Shown here: positions 32,398 through 41,881 of the stretch, piece after piece
Layout: each line of letters begins with the position of its first letter
How positions within the stretch are numbered: the stretch's first letter is position 1
Source: a bacterium
GTDB taxonomy: Bacteria; Armatimonadota; Fimbriimonadia; Fimbriimonadales; Fimbriimonadaceae
DNA length: 64,000 nt
NCBI GenBank assembly: GCA_013823945.1
Contig: PNMZ01000001.1
Span: forward strand, 496,001-560,000
Direction: 5' to 3'
Notes under the pieces: model-generated
Database searches by the model: none
What the model was told of the DNA's origin: nothing
What the model saw: only the letters and a program-made list of their open reading frames with translations
Program-made: the position numbers and the translations under genes

Positions 32398-34908
32398 CGC
32401 TTACCTTGCTTCGGTCTTATTGCCGTTTTCTTAAACCCAATACTTTCTGCCGATCCTCGTATCCCTAATCCCGCATTCCTGGATTCCCGAACCGAAATCC
32501 GCCTCGCCCTTCCCACACCAAGCGAAACGGCAAAACCCGAAGACTACATTCTCGAAATCGGTAACCAAAAGCTCATCCCAACCAAACTCGAAGTCACCGA
32601 ATATGCCAAAAAGCCAACCTCCCCCGCCACCCCTGACAAAGTCGTCCTTCCCGGCACTATCGCCCCTGCTCTCGGCGGCAACTCATGGGATCCAAACGAC
32701 GACACCACCCGCATGACCCAAGTCAGCCCCGGAATCTACGAACTTAGCATTTTTATCCCCGGTGGAACTTACGAATTCAAAATCGCTCGGGGCGGCTCCT
32801 GGGCCGAAAACTATGGTTCAAATTTCACCAAAGATGGGCAAAATATTAGGCTTGTCGTTCCCTCTCCCGAAGCTCCCGTAAAGTTCATCGTCAACTTTAA
32901 TAACAACACGTTCTTCGATTCAATCAATAACCCCGATCAAGTCAAGCCGCCGACAAACGCCCGCCGGGCCAACCAAGACCCCGATGGTGCAAAGCAAAAA
33001 ATCCGCACCATAGCACTCACTCTCCCCCGACCCTTGACTAATAAAGAACTCCTCCAACCGCTCATGCTCGGCGACCACACCGTCGTCCTCCGCAACGTCC
33101 TGGCCGACCCCGCATTCTATTACAGCAAAACCGACCTCGGACCGACTTACTCTCGCGCCAAAACCACCTTCAAAGTCTGGTCACCTCCCAGCACATCCGC
33201 CCAAATCGTCTTCCCAAGTCTCAAAAGATCATTCCCTATGCGCCGAGGCACCGCCGGTGTCTGGTACATCGATGTCCCTGGTGACCTCCACGGACAAACC
33301 TACTATTACGCTTTCCGAAGTTACGGTCAAGTCCGCACCGCGTCCGACATCTACGCCCCCGCCGCAACCCAACTCAGTGGTCTCAGCATGGTCGTGGACA
33401 TGCGTCGAACCGATCCCGACGGATGGTCGCGTCATCTCCCCAAACTCACTCGACCCAAAACCGAAAACATCATCTACGAACTCCACGTTCGGGATTTCAC
33501 CGTCAACCCTGCCAGCGGAATCAAACCCGAATGGCGAGGAAAGTACCTCGGATTCACCCAAACGGGTACCAAGAACGGCTCTCTTCCCACGGGGATTGAC
33601 TACCTCAAATGGCTGGGTGTGACCGACATCCATATCCTTCCCTTCCAAAACTTCAATCCCGATCACAGCCAGAACTACAACTGGGGTTACGAAACCACCC
33701 TCTTCAATGTCCCCGAAGAACAATACAGCACCAACCCCGGCGACCCAATCACCACCATCCGTGAAACCAAACAGATGATTCACGCGCTTCATCAAGCAAA
33801 CCTGCGCGTTATCCTCGACGTCGTTTACAACCACACCGTTCCCACCAATGGCCTTCGCTCTGCATTTGATCAGACCGTCCCCTACTTCTGGTTCCGCACC
33901 AACGATGCTGGAGAACTACTCAACGAATCTGGAGTCGGAAACGCTCTACACGACGAGCGTCCCATGGTGCGAAAGTATGTTCGCGAAAGCCTCCTCTTCT
34001 GGCTCCGTGAATACAAACTGGACGGCTACCGCTTTGACCTGATCGGGATGTTCACCCCTGACTCAGTCCGCGACTGGGCTGATGCTATGAAAAAAGTTCG
34101 GCCCGATGCCATCATCTACGGGGAGCCATGGACTGGTGGAGGCCCTACGCGTTTCGCGAAAGGAGCCCAGCGGGGAATGGGCGTTGCCGTTTTCAACGAC
34201 AATTTCCGCAACGCCATCCGAGGCGGACTCGATGGCCCCGAACTCGGCTTTATGACTGGTCAAGGTGACACCAACGCAATCCGTGAAGGAATCCAAGGCT
34301 CAATCAACTCCTTCGCCCAGGAGCCAATCGAAACGATCAATTACGTCTCTGCTCACGACAACCTCACCCTGCTCGACAAGATCACCCTCACCCTCCCCGA
34401 AGCCAACAAAGATCTCCAGCATCGCGCGCTCACTCTCGCCACTGCTACCGTCCTCCTCAGTCAAGGGGTACCGTTCCTGGAAGGTGGCCCAGAAATGGGT
34501 CGGACAAAAGGCGGGAACCACAACTCGTACAACGCGGGCGATGAAGCCAATCAGTTCGACTGGCAACGAATGGGAGCATGGGAAAACACTGCCCGAACAG
34601 TTAAAGCCCTGATCGAGCTTCGCAAGACCGAGCCCGCTTTCCGACACACCACCGCCGAAGCAATCCGCAAAAATCTCACTTTCCTCCCGTCCCCCGAAGG
34701 CACCGTCGCCTATCGCCTCAAATCTAAAGACGGCGACCTCATTGTCCTCCTCAACGGCACCCGGCAAGATCACTCATTCTCCCTTCCTTCCGGCAACTGG
34801 AGCCTCCGCCTCGCCACCGATGGCGTCTTTACGATGCAAGCCTTCTGGAACGGCCAATTCCCTGCCCCCGCTTTAACGGCGATTGTTCTTGAGCAAGAAC
34901 AACCATAG
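32395..34908 (+). CDS. secreted pullulanase/debranching enzyme (GH13)
   Basis: 837 aa with a signal peptide (LPCFGLIAVFLNPILSADP). The N-terminal 250 residues hold carbohydrate-binding and insertion domains (PGTIAPALGGNSWDPND). The GH13 barrel shows the type I pullulanase motif as YNWGYET instead of YNWGYDP (about residue 428), DVVYNHT (about 475), GYRFDLIG with the nucleophile Asp (about 545), IYGEPW with the acid-base Glu (about 575) and SAHDN (about 652). It cleaves alpha-1,6 branches in starch-like polymers outside the cytoplasm. No other starch genes are adjacent. Confidence 0.92.
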   Translation: MRLPCFGLIAVFLNPILSADPRIPNPAFLDSRTEIRLALPTPSETAKPEDYILEIGNQKLIPTKLEVTEYAKKPTSPATPDKVVLPGTIAPALGGNSWDPNDDTTRMTQVSPGIYELSIFIPGGTYEFKIARGGSWAENYGSNFTKDGQNIRLVVPSPEAPVKFIVNFNNNTFFDSINNPDQVKPPTNARRANQDPDGAKQKIRTIALTLPRPLTNKELLQPLMLGDHTVVLRNVLADPAFYYSKTDLGPTYSRAKTTFKVWSPPSTSAQIVFPSLKRSFPMRRGTAGVWYIDVPGDLHGQTYYYAFRSYGQVRTASDIYAPAATQLSGLSMVVDMRRTDPDGWSRHLPKLTRPKTENIIYELHVRDFTVNPASGIKPEWRGKYLGFTQTGTKNGSLPTGIDYLKWLGVTDIHILPFQNFNPDHSQNYNWGYETTLFNVPEEQYSTNPGDPITTIRETKQMIHALHQANLRVILDVVYNHTVPTNGLRSAFDQTVPYFWFRTNDAGELLNESGVGNALHDERPMVRKYVRESLLFWLREYKLDGYRFDLIGMFTPDSVRDWADAMKKVRPDAIIYGEPWTGGGPTRFAKGAQRGMGVAVFNDNFRNAIRGGLDGPELGFMTGQGDTNAIREGIQGSINSFAQEPIETINYVSAHDNLTLLDKITLTLPEANKDLQHRALTLATATVLLSQGVPFLEGGPEMGRTKGGNHNSYNAGDEANQFDWQRMGAWENTARTVKALIELRKTEPAFRHTTAEAIRKNLTFLPSPEGTVAYRLKSKDGDLIVLLNGTRQDHSFSLPSGNWSLRLATDGVFTMQAFWNGQFPAPALTAIVLEQEQP

Positions 34909-34959
34909 ATACTTTGAACATCAGGGCCACAACGCCCGGGCGTCCTTGCGATAACCTCG

Positions 34960-34975
34960 TAAACTGTCACCCATG
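34960..34975 (+). promoter_or_regulatory. leaderless-type -10 box and start of the ALDH7-like gene
   Basis: TAAACT (34960-34965) is followed by seven bases and the ATG at 34973-34975. Confidence 0.5.
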
Positions 34976-36475
34976 AGCCAATTCGACAGCGTCGTCACCA
35001 AACTAATCCCCAATCTTGCCGAATTCCAAGGCAATGACCTCACCGTCACCACGCCCATTGATGGCTCCACCCTCGCCACCCTCCGATTTAACACCCCCGA
35101 AGAAATCGAAGCCATCATCGCCAAATCCCAAGCCGCCTTCCACGCCTGGCGCGAAGTTCCTGCTCCCCGGCGCGGTGAGCTTGTTCGACTCCTTGGCAAC
35201 AAACTCCGAGAATACAAGGAAGACCTCAGCCAACTCGTCACCCTCGAATGCGGCAAGATCATCGAAGAAGGGCGCGGCGAAGTCCAAGAAATGATCGACA
35301 TCTGCGACTTCGCTGTCGGTCTCAGCCGCCAACTCTACGGCCTCACCATCCAATCCGAACGCCCCAACCACACAATGCAAGAGAACTGGCTCCCCCTCGG
35401 ACCGGTCGGCATCATCAGCGCATTCAACTTTCCCGTCGCCGTCTGGTCGTGGAACGCCGCCCTTGCCTTCGTCTGCGGAGATTCCACCATCTGGAAGCCC
35501 TCCGAAAAAACTCCCCTCACCGCCATTGCCGTCCAAAACATCCTGAACGAAGTCCTCAAGGATTTCCCCGAAGCCCCCGAAGGCCTCAGCCAAATTTTCA
35601 TCGGTGACGCCAAAGGCGGCAATCAAATGGTTGAAGACCACCGCATCCCCCTCATCTCCGCCACCGGTTCAACCCGAATGGGCAGCATCGTTGGCCCCAA
35701 AGTCGCCGCCCGATTCGGACGCTCCCTCCTCGAACTCGGCGGCAACAACGCCATCATCGTCACCCCATCCGCCGACCTCGCCGTAGCCATCCCCAGCATC
35801 CTCTTCGGAAGCGTCGGCACCGCCGGCCAACGATGCACCACCACCCGCCGCGTTTTTGTCCACGAATCAATCATCGACAAAGTCTTTGAAACGCTCAAAT
35901 CCGCCTACCTCCAAATCGGATCATCCAAAGTTGGAAACCCGCTCGAAAGCTCAACCCTCGTTGGTCCCGTCATCGATCAAGAAGCCTTCGACAACATGCA
36001 ATCCGCTATCGAACGAATCAAGCCCCATGCTCAGGAAATCGTTGGCGGACTGCAACTCCTCGCCGATTCTGGCGGATACTACGCCCACCCCTGCCTTGTT
36101 CGGCTGAGCGATCACCCCGAAGTCATTCACACCGAGACGTTCGCTCCCCTCACCTACCTCATCCCTTATTCCGATCTCGCTGACGCCATGACCATGCACA
36201 ACTCCGTGCCCCAGGGCCTCAGCAGCGCGATCATGACCACCGACGTCCGGGAGGCTGAATTCTTCAAACGGCACAGCGACTGCGGCATCGCCAACGTCAA
36301 CATCGGCACCTCCGGCGCCGAAATCGGCGGCGCATTCGGTGGGGAAAAGGAAACAGGCGGCGGTCGCGAATCCGGCTCCGACTCGTGGAAGTTCTACATG
36401 CGCCGCCAAACCAGCACGACGTACTTCGGTCAAGACCGCCCCGCCCTCGCCCAAGGCATCACCTTTGACGTTTGA
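34973..36475 (+). CDS. aldehyde dehydrogenase, ALDH7-like
   Basis: 500 aa. The NAD-binding and catalytic landmarks are PVGIISAFNFPVAVWSWN, WKPSEKTPLTA, LELGGNNAIIV (general base Glu) and GTAGQRCTTTRR (nucleophile Cys). The C-terminus has GGAFGGEKETGGGRESGSDSWK. The NN after the GG and the CTTTRR phrase are typical of the ALDH7 group (alpha-aminoadipic semialdehyde / piperideine-6-carboxylate dehydrogenases), which act in lysine catabolism and aldehyde detoxification. No lysine catabolic gene is adjacent, so the substrate is open. Confidence 0.9.
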   Translation: MSQFDSVVTKLIPNLAEFQGNDLTVTTPIDGSTLATLRFNTPEEIEAIIAKSQAAFHAWREVPAPRRGELVRLLGNKLREYKEDLSQLVTLECGKIIEEGRGEVQEMIDICDFAVGLSRQLYGLTIQSERPNHTMQENWLPLGPVGIISAFNFPVAVWSWNAALAFVCGDSTIWKPSEKTPLTAIAVQNILNEVLKDFPEAPEGLSQIFIGDAKGGNQMVEDHRIPLISATGSTRMGSIVGPKVAARFGRSLLELGGNNAIIVTPSADLAVAIPSILFGSVGTAGQRCTTTRRVFVHESIIDKVFETLKSAYLQIGSSKVGNPLESSTLVGPVIDQEAFDNMQSAIERIKPHAQEIVGGLQLLADSGGYYAHPCLVRLSDHPEVIHTETFAPLTYLIPYSDLADAMTMHNSVPQGLSSAIMTTDVREAEFFKRHSDCGIANVNIGTSGAEIGGAFGGEKETGGGRESGSDSWKFYMRRQTSTTYFGQDRPALAQGITFDV

Positions 36476-36490
36476 GCTCATCGAAAGATT

Positions 36491-36540
36491 TTCCCTCCCC
36501 AATTTTGGGGAGGGTGAGGGAGGGGTTGATTCAAAGTTAA
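36491..36540 (+). repeat. dispersed hairpin repeat, copy 1
   Basis: CCCTCCCC (36493-36500), loop AATTTT, GGGGAGGG (36507-36514), then a G-rich tail ending AGGGGTTG. The same arrangement recurs at 43711 and 45244. Here it lies just behind the aldehyde dehydrogenase stop and could also terminate its transcription. Confidence 0.6.
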
Positions 36541-36584
36541 CTCCTAAGTCCTATCCACGGTAGACATTGAAACGATCCGTTTCG

Positions 36585-36598
36585 TAATATAACACATG
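36585..36598 (+). promoter_or_regulatory. leaderless-type -10 box and start of the dioxygenase gene
   Basis: TAATAT (36585-36590) is followed by AACAC and the ATG at 36596-36598. Confidence 0.45.
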
Positions 36599-37546
36599 AC
36601 CAACCGAATCCAAGGCATCCACCACGTTACCGCCATGTGCAGCGACCCCCAACGCAACGTCAACTTCTACTCGGGAATCCTCGGCCTCCGTCTCGTCAAA
36701 GTCACCATCAACTACGACGACCCCAGCACTTACCACCTCTACTACGGCGACCCCCAAGGCTCCCCCGGCACCCTGATCACCTTCTTCCCCTGGCCCCAAA
36801 GCCCCCAAGGCACAATCGGCCTCGGGCAAGCGACTTCCTTCTCCTTCGCCATCCCAAAAAACGCCTCCGACTACTGGATCACCCGCCTGTCCGAAGCCGG
36901 CGTCCCCTTCACTACCGAAGAACGCTTCGGCCACCCCCTCCTCCGATTTCAAGACCACGACGGCTTCCAAATCGAACTCGTCGAATCCATCTCATCCCCC
37001 AATTCCCAAGTCGCCTGGGATAACACCCCCGCCGAAGTCGCCATCCATGGATTCCACGGCGTCCAGCTCGCCTCCGTCCGGCCCGACAGCACCGAACGAC
37101 TCCTCACCGAAACCATGGGTTACACCCTTGAAGCCGAAGAAAATCAAATCAAACTTTTCCGCAGCCCCGCCGAAATCGGGAACGCCGTCGAACTCACCCA
37201 ATCTTTAGTCCAAATCGGACGAATGGGCTCCGGAATCGTCCACCACATTGCCTTTCGCGCCGAAGACGATGCTGACCACGCTGCATGGCGCGAAAAGTTC
37301 GTCGCCGCAGGAATGCGCCCCACCGAATTCATCGACCGGAACTACTTCCACAGCATCTACTTCCGCGAACCCGGCGGAATCCTCTACGAAATCGCCACCG
37401 ACCCCCCAGGCATGACCTACAACGAACCGATTGAATCACTTGGCACACACTTAGTTCTCCCCCCGTGGCTCGAAGATGACCGCGCCAACGTGATCAAAAA
37501 CCTGCCCTCCTTCGAATCTTTCACTGGAGCAAAATTCCCCAACTGA
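36596..37546 (+). CDS. VOC-family ring-cleaving dioxygenase (MhqO-like)
   Basis: 316 aa with two glyoxalase-fold halves. Candidate iron ligands are the His in IQGIHHVTAMC, the His in HHIAFRAEDDADH and the Glu in PGGILYEIATDPPG. The sequence style is that of the PcpA/LinE/MhqO group, which opens hydroquinone rings or handles quinone stress in Bacillus. The alpha/beta hydrolase gene begins one base after the stop, reproducing the mhqO-mhqD pairing known from Bacillus. The operon probably detoxifies quinone-like electrophiles. Confidence 0.88.
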   Translation: MTNRIQGIHHVTAMCSDPQRNVNFYSGILGLRLVKVTINYDDPSTYHLYYGDPQGSPGTLITFFPWPQSPQGTIGLGQATSFSFAIPKNASDYWITRLSEAGVPFTTEERFGHPLLRFQDHDGFQIELVESISSPNSQVAWDNTPAEVAIHGFHGVQLASVRPDSTERLLTETMGYTLEAEENQIKLFRSPAEIGNAVELTQSLVQIGRMGSGIVHHIAFRAEDDADHAAWREKFVAAGMRPTEFIDRNYFHSIYFREPGGILYEIATDPPGMTYNEPIESLGTHLVLPPWLEDDRANVIKNLPSFESFTGAKFPN

Positions 37547-37547
37547 C

Positions 37548-38150
37548 ATGAGCAACTTCCATTTCTTCCACTCCACCGGCGAGCCCACAAAGCCCATCGT
37601 CCTCGCCTTTCACGGCACCGGGGGCAATGAACATCAATTCACCGAACTCCTTCAAGACCTTGTCCCCGGTGTTGGCATTTTCGGTGTACGCGGAAAAATT
37701 CAAGAAAATGGCATGAACCGCTACTTTGCGCGATTCGCCGAAGGCCAACTCGATTTCGAAGACCTCGCCTTCCGCACCCAAGAACTCGCCGTTTGGCTCA
37801 AAACTCGGACCGAACTCGAAAACCGTGAGACCATCGCCCTCGGCTACAGCAACGGTGCCAACATCGCCGCCAACCTCCTCCTCACGAACGCATTTCCACT
37901 CAACAAAGCCATCCTTCTCCGCCCGATGTTCCTCCCAACGGCCATCGAGACTCTCGATCTCACCGGAACAATCATCCAAATCAATGGTGGGGAAGTCGAC
38001 CCCATTTGCCCACCCGAGCAGTCTCATCAACTCGCCGAAACCTTCACGAAAGCCAATGCCACCGTCAACCTCAAAATGATCGGCACCGGCCACAACCTCA
38101 CCCAAGCCGACATGATCATAATCCAACAAGTGATCGAATCAAACGCGTAA
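37548..38150 (+). CDS. alpha/beta hydrolase, MhqD-like carboxylesterase
   Basis: 200 aa. It has the phospholipase/carboxylesterase pattern: LAFHGTGGNEHQF (oxyanion region), nucleophile Ser in LGYSNGAN, Asp in NGGEVDPICP and His in GTGHNLTQAD. MhqD-type hydrolases act together with the ring-cleaving dioxygenase on quinone-derived products. It starts one base after that gene. Its TAA stop (38148-38150) is the first half of a TAAACT box upstream of the next gene. Confidence 0.88.
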   Translation: MSNFHFFHSTGEPTKPIVLAFHGTGGNEHQFTELLQDLVPGVGIFGVRGKIQENGMNRYFARFAEGQLDFEDLAFRTQELAVWLKTRTELENRETIALGYSNGANIAANLLLTNAFPLNKAILLRPMFLPTAIETLDLTGTIIQINGGEVDPICPPEQSHQLAETFTKANATVNLKMIGTGHNLTQADMIIIQQVIESNA

Positions 38151-38164
38151 ACTCTCCCTAAACA

Positions 38165-38632
38165 ATGGATGCCTTAATCGTTTTTCTTGCTCTCAGTCAA
38201 CCATCGACCATTCAGCCAATTGTCGGGAGAGAATTCATAATTTCTACTCCCTATGCAGAAATAACTTCAATCCTGGAAGAATGTATTCTTCCCGAAGGAT
38301 GGTCAGGCTGGGGCAAATCAAATGGCGGGGAAACGACATGCTTCAGCTACATCAAAATTCGAAAATTCAATCAACCAGTTGCGTTTCTGATGCGAGTAAG
38401 CGCTTGGAATAACCTGGCAGAAGTCGAGTCGATCATCTATGATCCTCTGAAAAATCAAATCGTTATTCAAGGAGGGCAAGGCGAAGCCAGCGACGGTTAT
38501 ATCGCAATCCTAAAGTTCAGCAAGGGCGAGTTATCTCAACGTCACGTTTCGTCACGAAATTTTCCCCATAACTGGCAAGAAGTGACCAACTACAAGTTCA
38601 CCGATCCCGGTGACGATGATCCAAACTTCTAG
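38165..38632 (+). CDS. hypothetical protein
   Basis: 155 aa, ATG at 38165 (a second in-frame ATG is absent nearby). It starts with a weak hydrophobic segment (MDALIVFLALSQP) that could be a signal peptide. No motif is recognised. It is more AT-rich than the flanking genes. A TAAACT box (38148-38153) overlaps the stop of the MhqD-like gene, but 11 bases separate it from the ATG. The 3' end shares CTAG with the convergent methyltransferase gene. Confidence 0.65.
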   Translation: MDALIVFLALSQPSTIQPIVGREFIISTPYAEITSILEECILPEGWSGWGKSNGGETTCFSYIKIRKFNQPVAFLMRVSAWNNLAEVESIIYDPLKNQIVIQGGQGEASDGYIAILKFSKGELSQRHVSSRNFPHNWQEVTNYKFTDPGDDDPNF

Positions 38633-39729
38633 TCAATGCGCCGAACCAAAGCCGCGCAAACCTTCTGCCCCACCGGATACAAAACAAGCTGAACCGGGCG
38701 CCCACCCCCCAACTCCACCTGCCGAATCACCGTCGTCGGTTCAATCTGCACACCTCGCTTCTTCACCGCATCCACCCGCCAATTTCCTTCCAAAAGCGCC
38801 TCCTTCACCATCCGGATCCGCCAAGGACCACACCACAGAATCTCATATCCTCGAAGCCAAGGCGACTCCACCCACTTGTCACCTGTCAAATAGCCATTAG
38901 AATCCCCCACCCCCGCCATTCCAAAAATTCCCAGAGCATGAGCTCGAATCAAAGCCGGATCAGCCTCGAACAAGTACCCCGAAGGCTCCTCATCCGTTCG
39001 CGGTAATGGTGTCGCCGCCGCCCGCTCCCCACTCTCAATGTGAACTGCGGTCACCTGCCCTCCGCCTGGAAAAATCATCAACGCCTCTCGGCACTCTCGC
39101 CCAAAACTCACAAACTCGATATCTCCTCCCAAACTCTGCAAGAATTCATCCCGCAACATCGGCGAGAGCTTTATCACTGCCTTCTTGCACCTCCGAATCG
39201 AATCCACAACATCCCAAACCGGCGGCAGATAATCTTCCGGATTGATCACACGCTGGGATTCATCTCTCCGGCCCGGATCGCTATAAACGTAATCCCACCC
39301 TTTAGCCAAAAATTCCAGCGCATCCCCTTGGGCGACTTTTCCTGCAAATCCAAAAACTGTCAAATTAAACCGCGCGCAATCAATATGCTCCCGCTCCAAA
39401 TCCACCCCGATCACTGGCCCCCGCGCCGCCAAAGCCACCAAATCTGATCCAATCCCACAGGTTGCATCTAACACCTCCGCCCCCACCGGAAAAAGCGATG
39501 CATGGTAGGCCGCGATCCGGGAATGTGTCGCCATTTCCAGCCCCGCCCGAGTGAACTGCATCTGCATCCCCCGGGGAAACTTCTCCACCGCTTTCCGCCG
39601 CAGCTCCCATTGCCCAAACGCCCAACGCGAATACTCCGGTGAATACTTATCCCCCAGCTTCGCTATATTCTTAGCGGTCGTCGGCAGATGTTCCGCCTCC
39701 GCCAGCACAGCAAGTTGACGTTCGTTCAA
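38629..39729 (-). CDS. class I SAM-dependent methyltransferase with THUMP-like C-terminal domain
   Basis: 366 aa from a TTG start. SAM-binding motif I is DATCGIGSDLVALAA, followed by VIGVDLE (motif II) and VYSDPGRR (motif IV, DPxR rather than NPPY). The C-terminal part ends LVLYPVGQKVCAALVRR, as in the PF18096-type THUMP-like proteins of unknown substrate. RNA is a plausible target. It shares its stop region with gene 38165-38632 (CTAG). Confidence 0.85.
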   Translation of the reverse strand: MNERQLAVLAEAEHLPTTAKNIAKLGDKYSPEYSRWAFGQWELRRKAVEKFPRGMQMQFTRAGLEMATHSRIAAYHASLFPVGAEVLDATCGIGSDLVALAARGPVIGVDLEREHIDCARFNLTVFGFAGKVAQGDALEFLAKGWDYVYSDPGRRDESQRVINPEDYLPPVWDVVDSIRRCKKAVIKLSPMLRDEFLQSLGGDIEFVSFGRECREALMIFPGGGQVTAVHIESGERAAATPLPRTDEEPSGYLFEADPALIRAHALGIFGMAGVGDSNGYLTGDKWVESPWLRGYEILWCGPWRIRMVKEALLEGNWRVDAVKKRGVQIEPTTVIRQVELGGGRPVQLVLYPVGQKVCAALVRRID

Positions 39730-39844
39730 ATCAGTCCCATTATCCTGACATTTGCCCAGTCCTGACTCGTAGACTCAAGCAGATGTACACTAAAGATTCG
39801 GAAGATTTTTTCCGCTTCTTTCCCCTCAGTTGGACTCAAAAAAA

Positions 39845-40756
39845 ATGAATAACAACGGCAACACTACCCTCATCCCCACCACCAAAACCTGGCGCGAAAA
39901 AGTCGGCCTCGCTGAAATGCTCAAAGGTGGCGTCATCATGGATGTTGTCAACCCCGAACAAGCCCGAATCGCCGAAGATGCAGGAGCCGTCGCCGTCATG
40001 GCTCTCGAACGAGTCCCCGCCGACATCCGCAAAGATGGCGGAGTTGCCCGCATGTCCGACCCTGAAATGATCCTCGGCATCAAAGAAACAGTGTCCATCC
40101 CCGTCATGGCCAAGTGCCGCATCGGTCATTTCGTCGAAGCCCAAATCCTCGAAGCCCTCGAAATTGACTTCATTGACGAAAGCGAAGTTCTCACCCCCGC
40201 CGACCACGCCAACCACGTTGACAAGCACGCCTTCACTGTCCCCTTCGTCTGCGGAGCCCGCAACCTTGGAGAAGCCCTCCGCCGTTGCGCAGAGGGTGCC
40301 GCAATGATTCGCACCAAAGGCGAAGCCGGTACCGGTGACGTCATCGAGGCGGTTCGCCACATGCGCACCATCCTCAGCGAAATCCGCACCGTCCAAAACG
40401 CCCGCGAAGATGAACTCTTCGTCCTCGCAAAAGATCACCAGGCACCCCTCGACCTCATTCAAGAAGTTCACCGCACCGGCAAACTCCCGGTTCCCAATTT
40501 CTCCGCCGGAGGAATCGCCACCCCCGCCGACGCCGCGCTCATGATGCAACTCGGAGCCGAAACCGTCTTCGTTGGCAGCGGAATCTTCAAGAGCGGCGAC
40601 CCCGCCAAACGCGCCCGCGCCATCGTGGAATCGGTGCTGTTCTACAAAGAACCCAAGAAACTTGCCGAAATCAGCAAAAACCTCGGCGAAGCCATGGTCG
40701 GCATCAACTGCTCCACCCTCCCCGAATCAGAGCAACTCGCCACCCGTGGCTGGTAG
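39845..40756 (+). CDS. pdxS: pyridoxal 5'-phosphate synthase lyase subunit PdxS
   Basis: 303 aa from ATG 39845; an in-frame TTG at 39830 would add five residues. The family sequence is unmistakable: [39 protein letters not shown], with the lysines in DKHAF and [11 protein letters not shown] and the [13 protein letters not shown] barrel end. PdxS condenses ribose 5-phosphate, glyceraldehyde 3-phosphate and ammonia into PLP together with the glutaminase PdxT. pdxT is not in the window. Confidence 0.97.
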   Translation: MNNNGNTTLIPTTKTWREKVGLAEMLKGGVIMDVVNPEQARIAEDAGAVAVMALERVPADIRKDGGVARMSDPEMILGIKETVSIPVMAKCRIGHFVEAQILEALEIDFIDESEVLTPADHANHVDKHAFTVPFVCGARNLGEALRRCAEGAAMIRTKGEAGTGDVIEAVRHMRTILSEIRTVQNAREDELFVLAKDHQAPLDLIQEVHRTGKLPVPNFSAGGIATPADAALMMQLGAETVFVGSGIFKSGDPAKRARAIVESVLFYKEPKKLAEISKNLGEAMVGINCSTLPESEQLATRGW

Positions 40757-40816
40757 TTCTAAAGGGGTGATACAAGAGACACAGACAGAGCTGGAAGACA
40801 CGGTTGGATAACTAGA

Positions 40817-40838
40817 TTTTAGTGAACAATCACCAAAA
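40817..40838 (+). terminator. possible terminator of pdxS
   Basis: TTTTAGTGA and TCACCAAAA form a nine-base stem with one mismatch, loop ACAA. There is no clean T tract, so the call is tentative. Confidence 0.3.
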
Positions 40839-40929
40839 TTTAGTTACCGGTAGAGCGTAACCTTCTCCCAAAACCCCCGCAAAACCACCTAACCCTCAAA
40901 CTCAAAAACCCGGAACAACCCCCGTATCC

Positions 40930-41382
40930 ATGCGGGCAAAAAGCGGCTTCACCCTCATCGAATCCCTCATCACCATGAGCATCATCGGCATGCTCATGAC
41001 CATCGTTTGGCCTACCCTCCACAAAGCCCGAATCCAAACCCAAGAAGCCAAACTCCGCGCCGATCTCCAAGCCGTTCGCCGCGCCTACCAAGCCTGCAAA
41101 AACGACACCGGAGGCATCGGCCCCCGCAGCCTCACCGATCTCACCAGCGCAACCCCACCCTCCCACGGCTATCTCGACCTTGGAACTGGGCGAGGATGGC
41201 CCCTCGTCCCAATTCCCGCCGGAGCTTGGCGCGGCCCGTACATCAATCAAATCCCCACCGACGGAATCCACAATCGTGAATTCGCTTGGAATTCAGGCAT
41301 CGCCAAAGCCACCAACGACTCTCCAATCTGGATCAATAGCACTAATCTCAGCTCCGACGGCACCCCATACAACACATGGTGA
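40930..41382 (+). CDS. type II/IV secretion pseudopilin, tandem copy 1
   Basis: 150 aa. The prepilin leader MRAKSG|FTLIESLITMSIIGML has Gly at -1, Phe at +1 and Glu at +5, followed by the hydrophobic helix. The globular part includes LRADLQAVRRAYQACK, TDLTSATPP, WRGPYINQIPTDG and ends NSTNLSSDGTPYNTW, the GspG-like layout. It is cleaved by PilD-type peptidase and built into a pilus or pseudopilus. A second related gene follows after seven bases. No Shine-Dalgarno is seen. Confidence 0.9.
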   Translation: MRAKSGFTLIESLITMSIIGMLMTIVWPTLHKARIQTQEAKLRADLQAVRRAYQACKNDTGGIGPRSLTDLTSATPPSHGYLDLGTGRGWPLVPIPAGAWRGPYINQIPTDGIHNREFAWNSGIAKATNDSPIWINSTNLSSDGTPYNTW

Positions 41383-41389
41383 CAAACCG

Positions 41390-41827
41390 ATGAAACGCCG
41401 CGCCTACACCCTCATCGAAACCCTCATCACCGTCAGCATCGTCGGCTCCGTTACCAGCGGAATCATCCTCAGCCTCGACCGAACTTCCCTCAAATCCCGC
41501 GAACGCGCCGCCCTTGCCGACGTCACCGCCGTCCGCAAAGCCATGGAACTCATGTATCTCGATACCGGACTTGTCCCGCTCACCCCGACCGACCTCGCCC
41601 GCGCAACTCCCCCCGCCCAAGGCCGAATCCGGAACCACATGGGCCAAGGCTGGCCCGAAGCCCCTCTAGATCCCACCAAGTGGCGCGGTCCCTACATCGC
41701 CCACGTCGGCCCCGACCCCATTTTCAAACAACCCTACGGCTACAACTCCTTCAACCCAGGCAAACACGCCATCTATATCAACAGCACAGATACTGGCTCA
41801 AATGGCATCCCCTACAATAAATGGTAA
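41390..41827 (+). CDS. type II/IV secretion pseudopilin, tandem copy 2
   Basis: 145 aa from ATG 41390; the longer frame from 41180 lies inside the previous gene. The leader MKRRA|YTLIETLITVSIVGSV has the +5 Glu, with Ala at -1 where Gly is usual. Downstream it repeats the order of copy 1: ERAALADVTAVRKAMELMY, TDLARATPP, WRGPYIAHVGPD and a final INSTDTGSNGIPYNKW. It is a tandem paralogue, probably cotranscribed. No pilus ATPase is in the window. Confidence 0.9.
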   Translation: MKRRAYTLIETLITVSIVGSVTSGIILSLDRTSLKSRERAALADVTAVRKAMELMYLDTGLVPLTPTDLARATPPAQGRIRNHMGQGWPEAPLDPTKWRGPYIAHVGPDPIFKQPYGYNSFNPGKHAIYINSTDTGSNGIPYNKW

Positions 41828-41881
41828 TCGTCCCCGACCAAACCCCATGTACCCCTCCACCGTAGTAAAACCTAGACTCCG

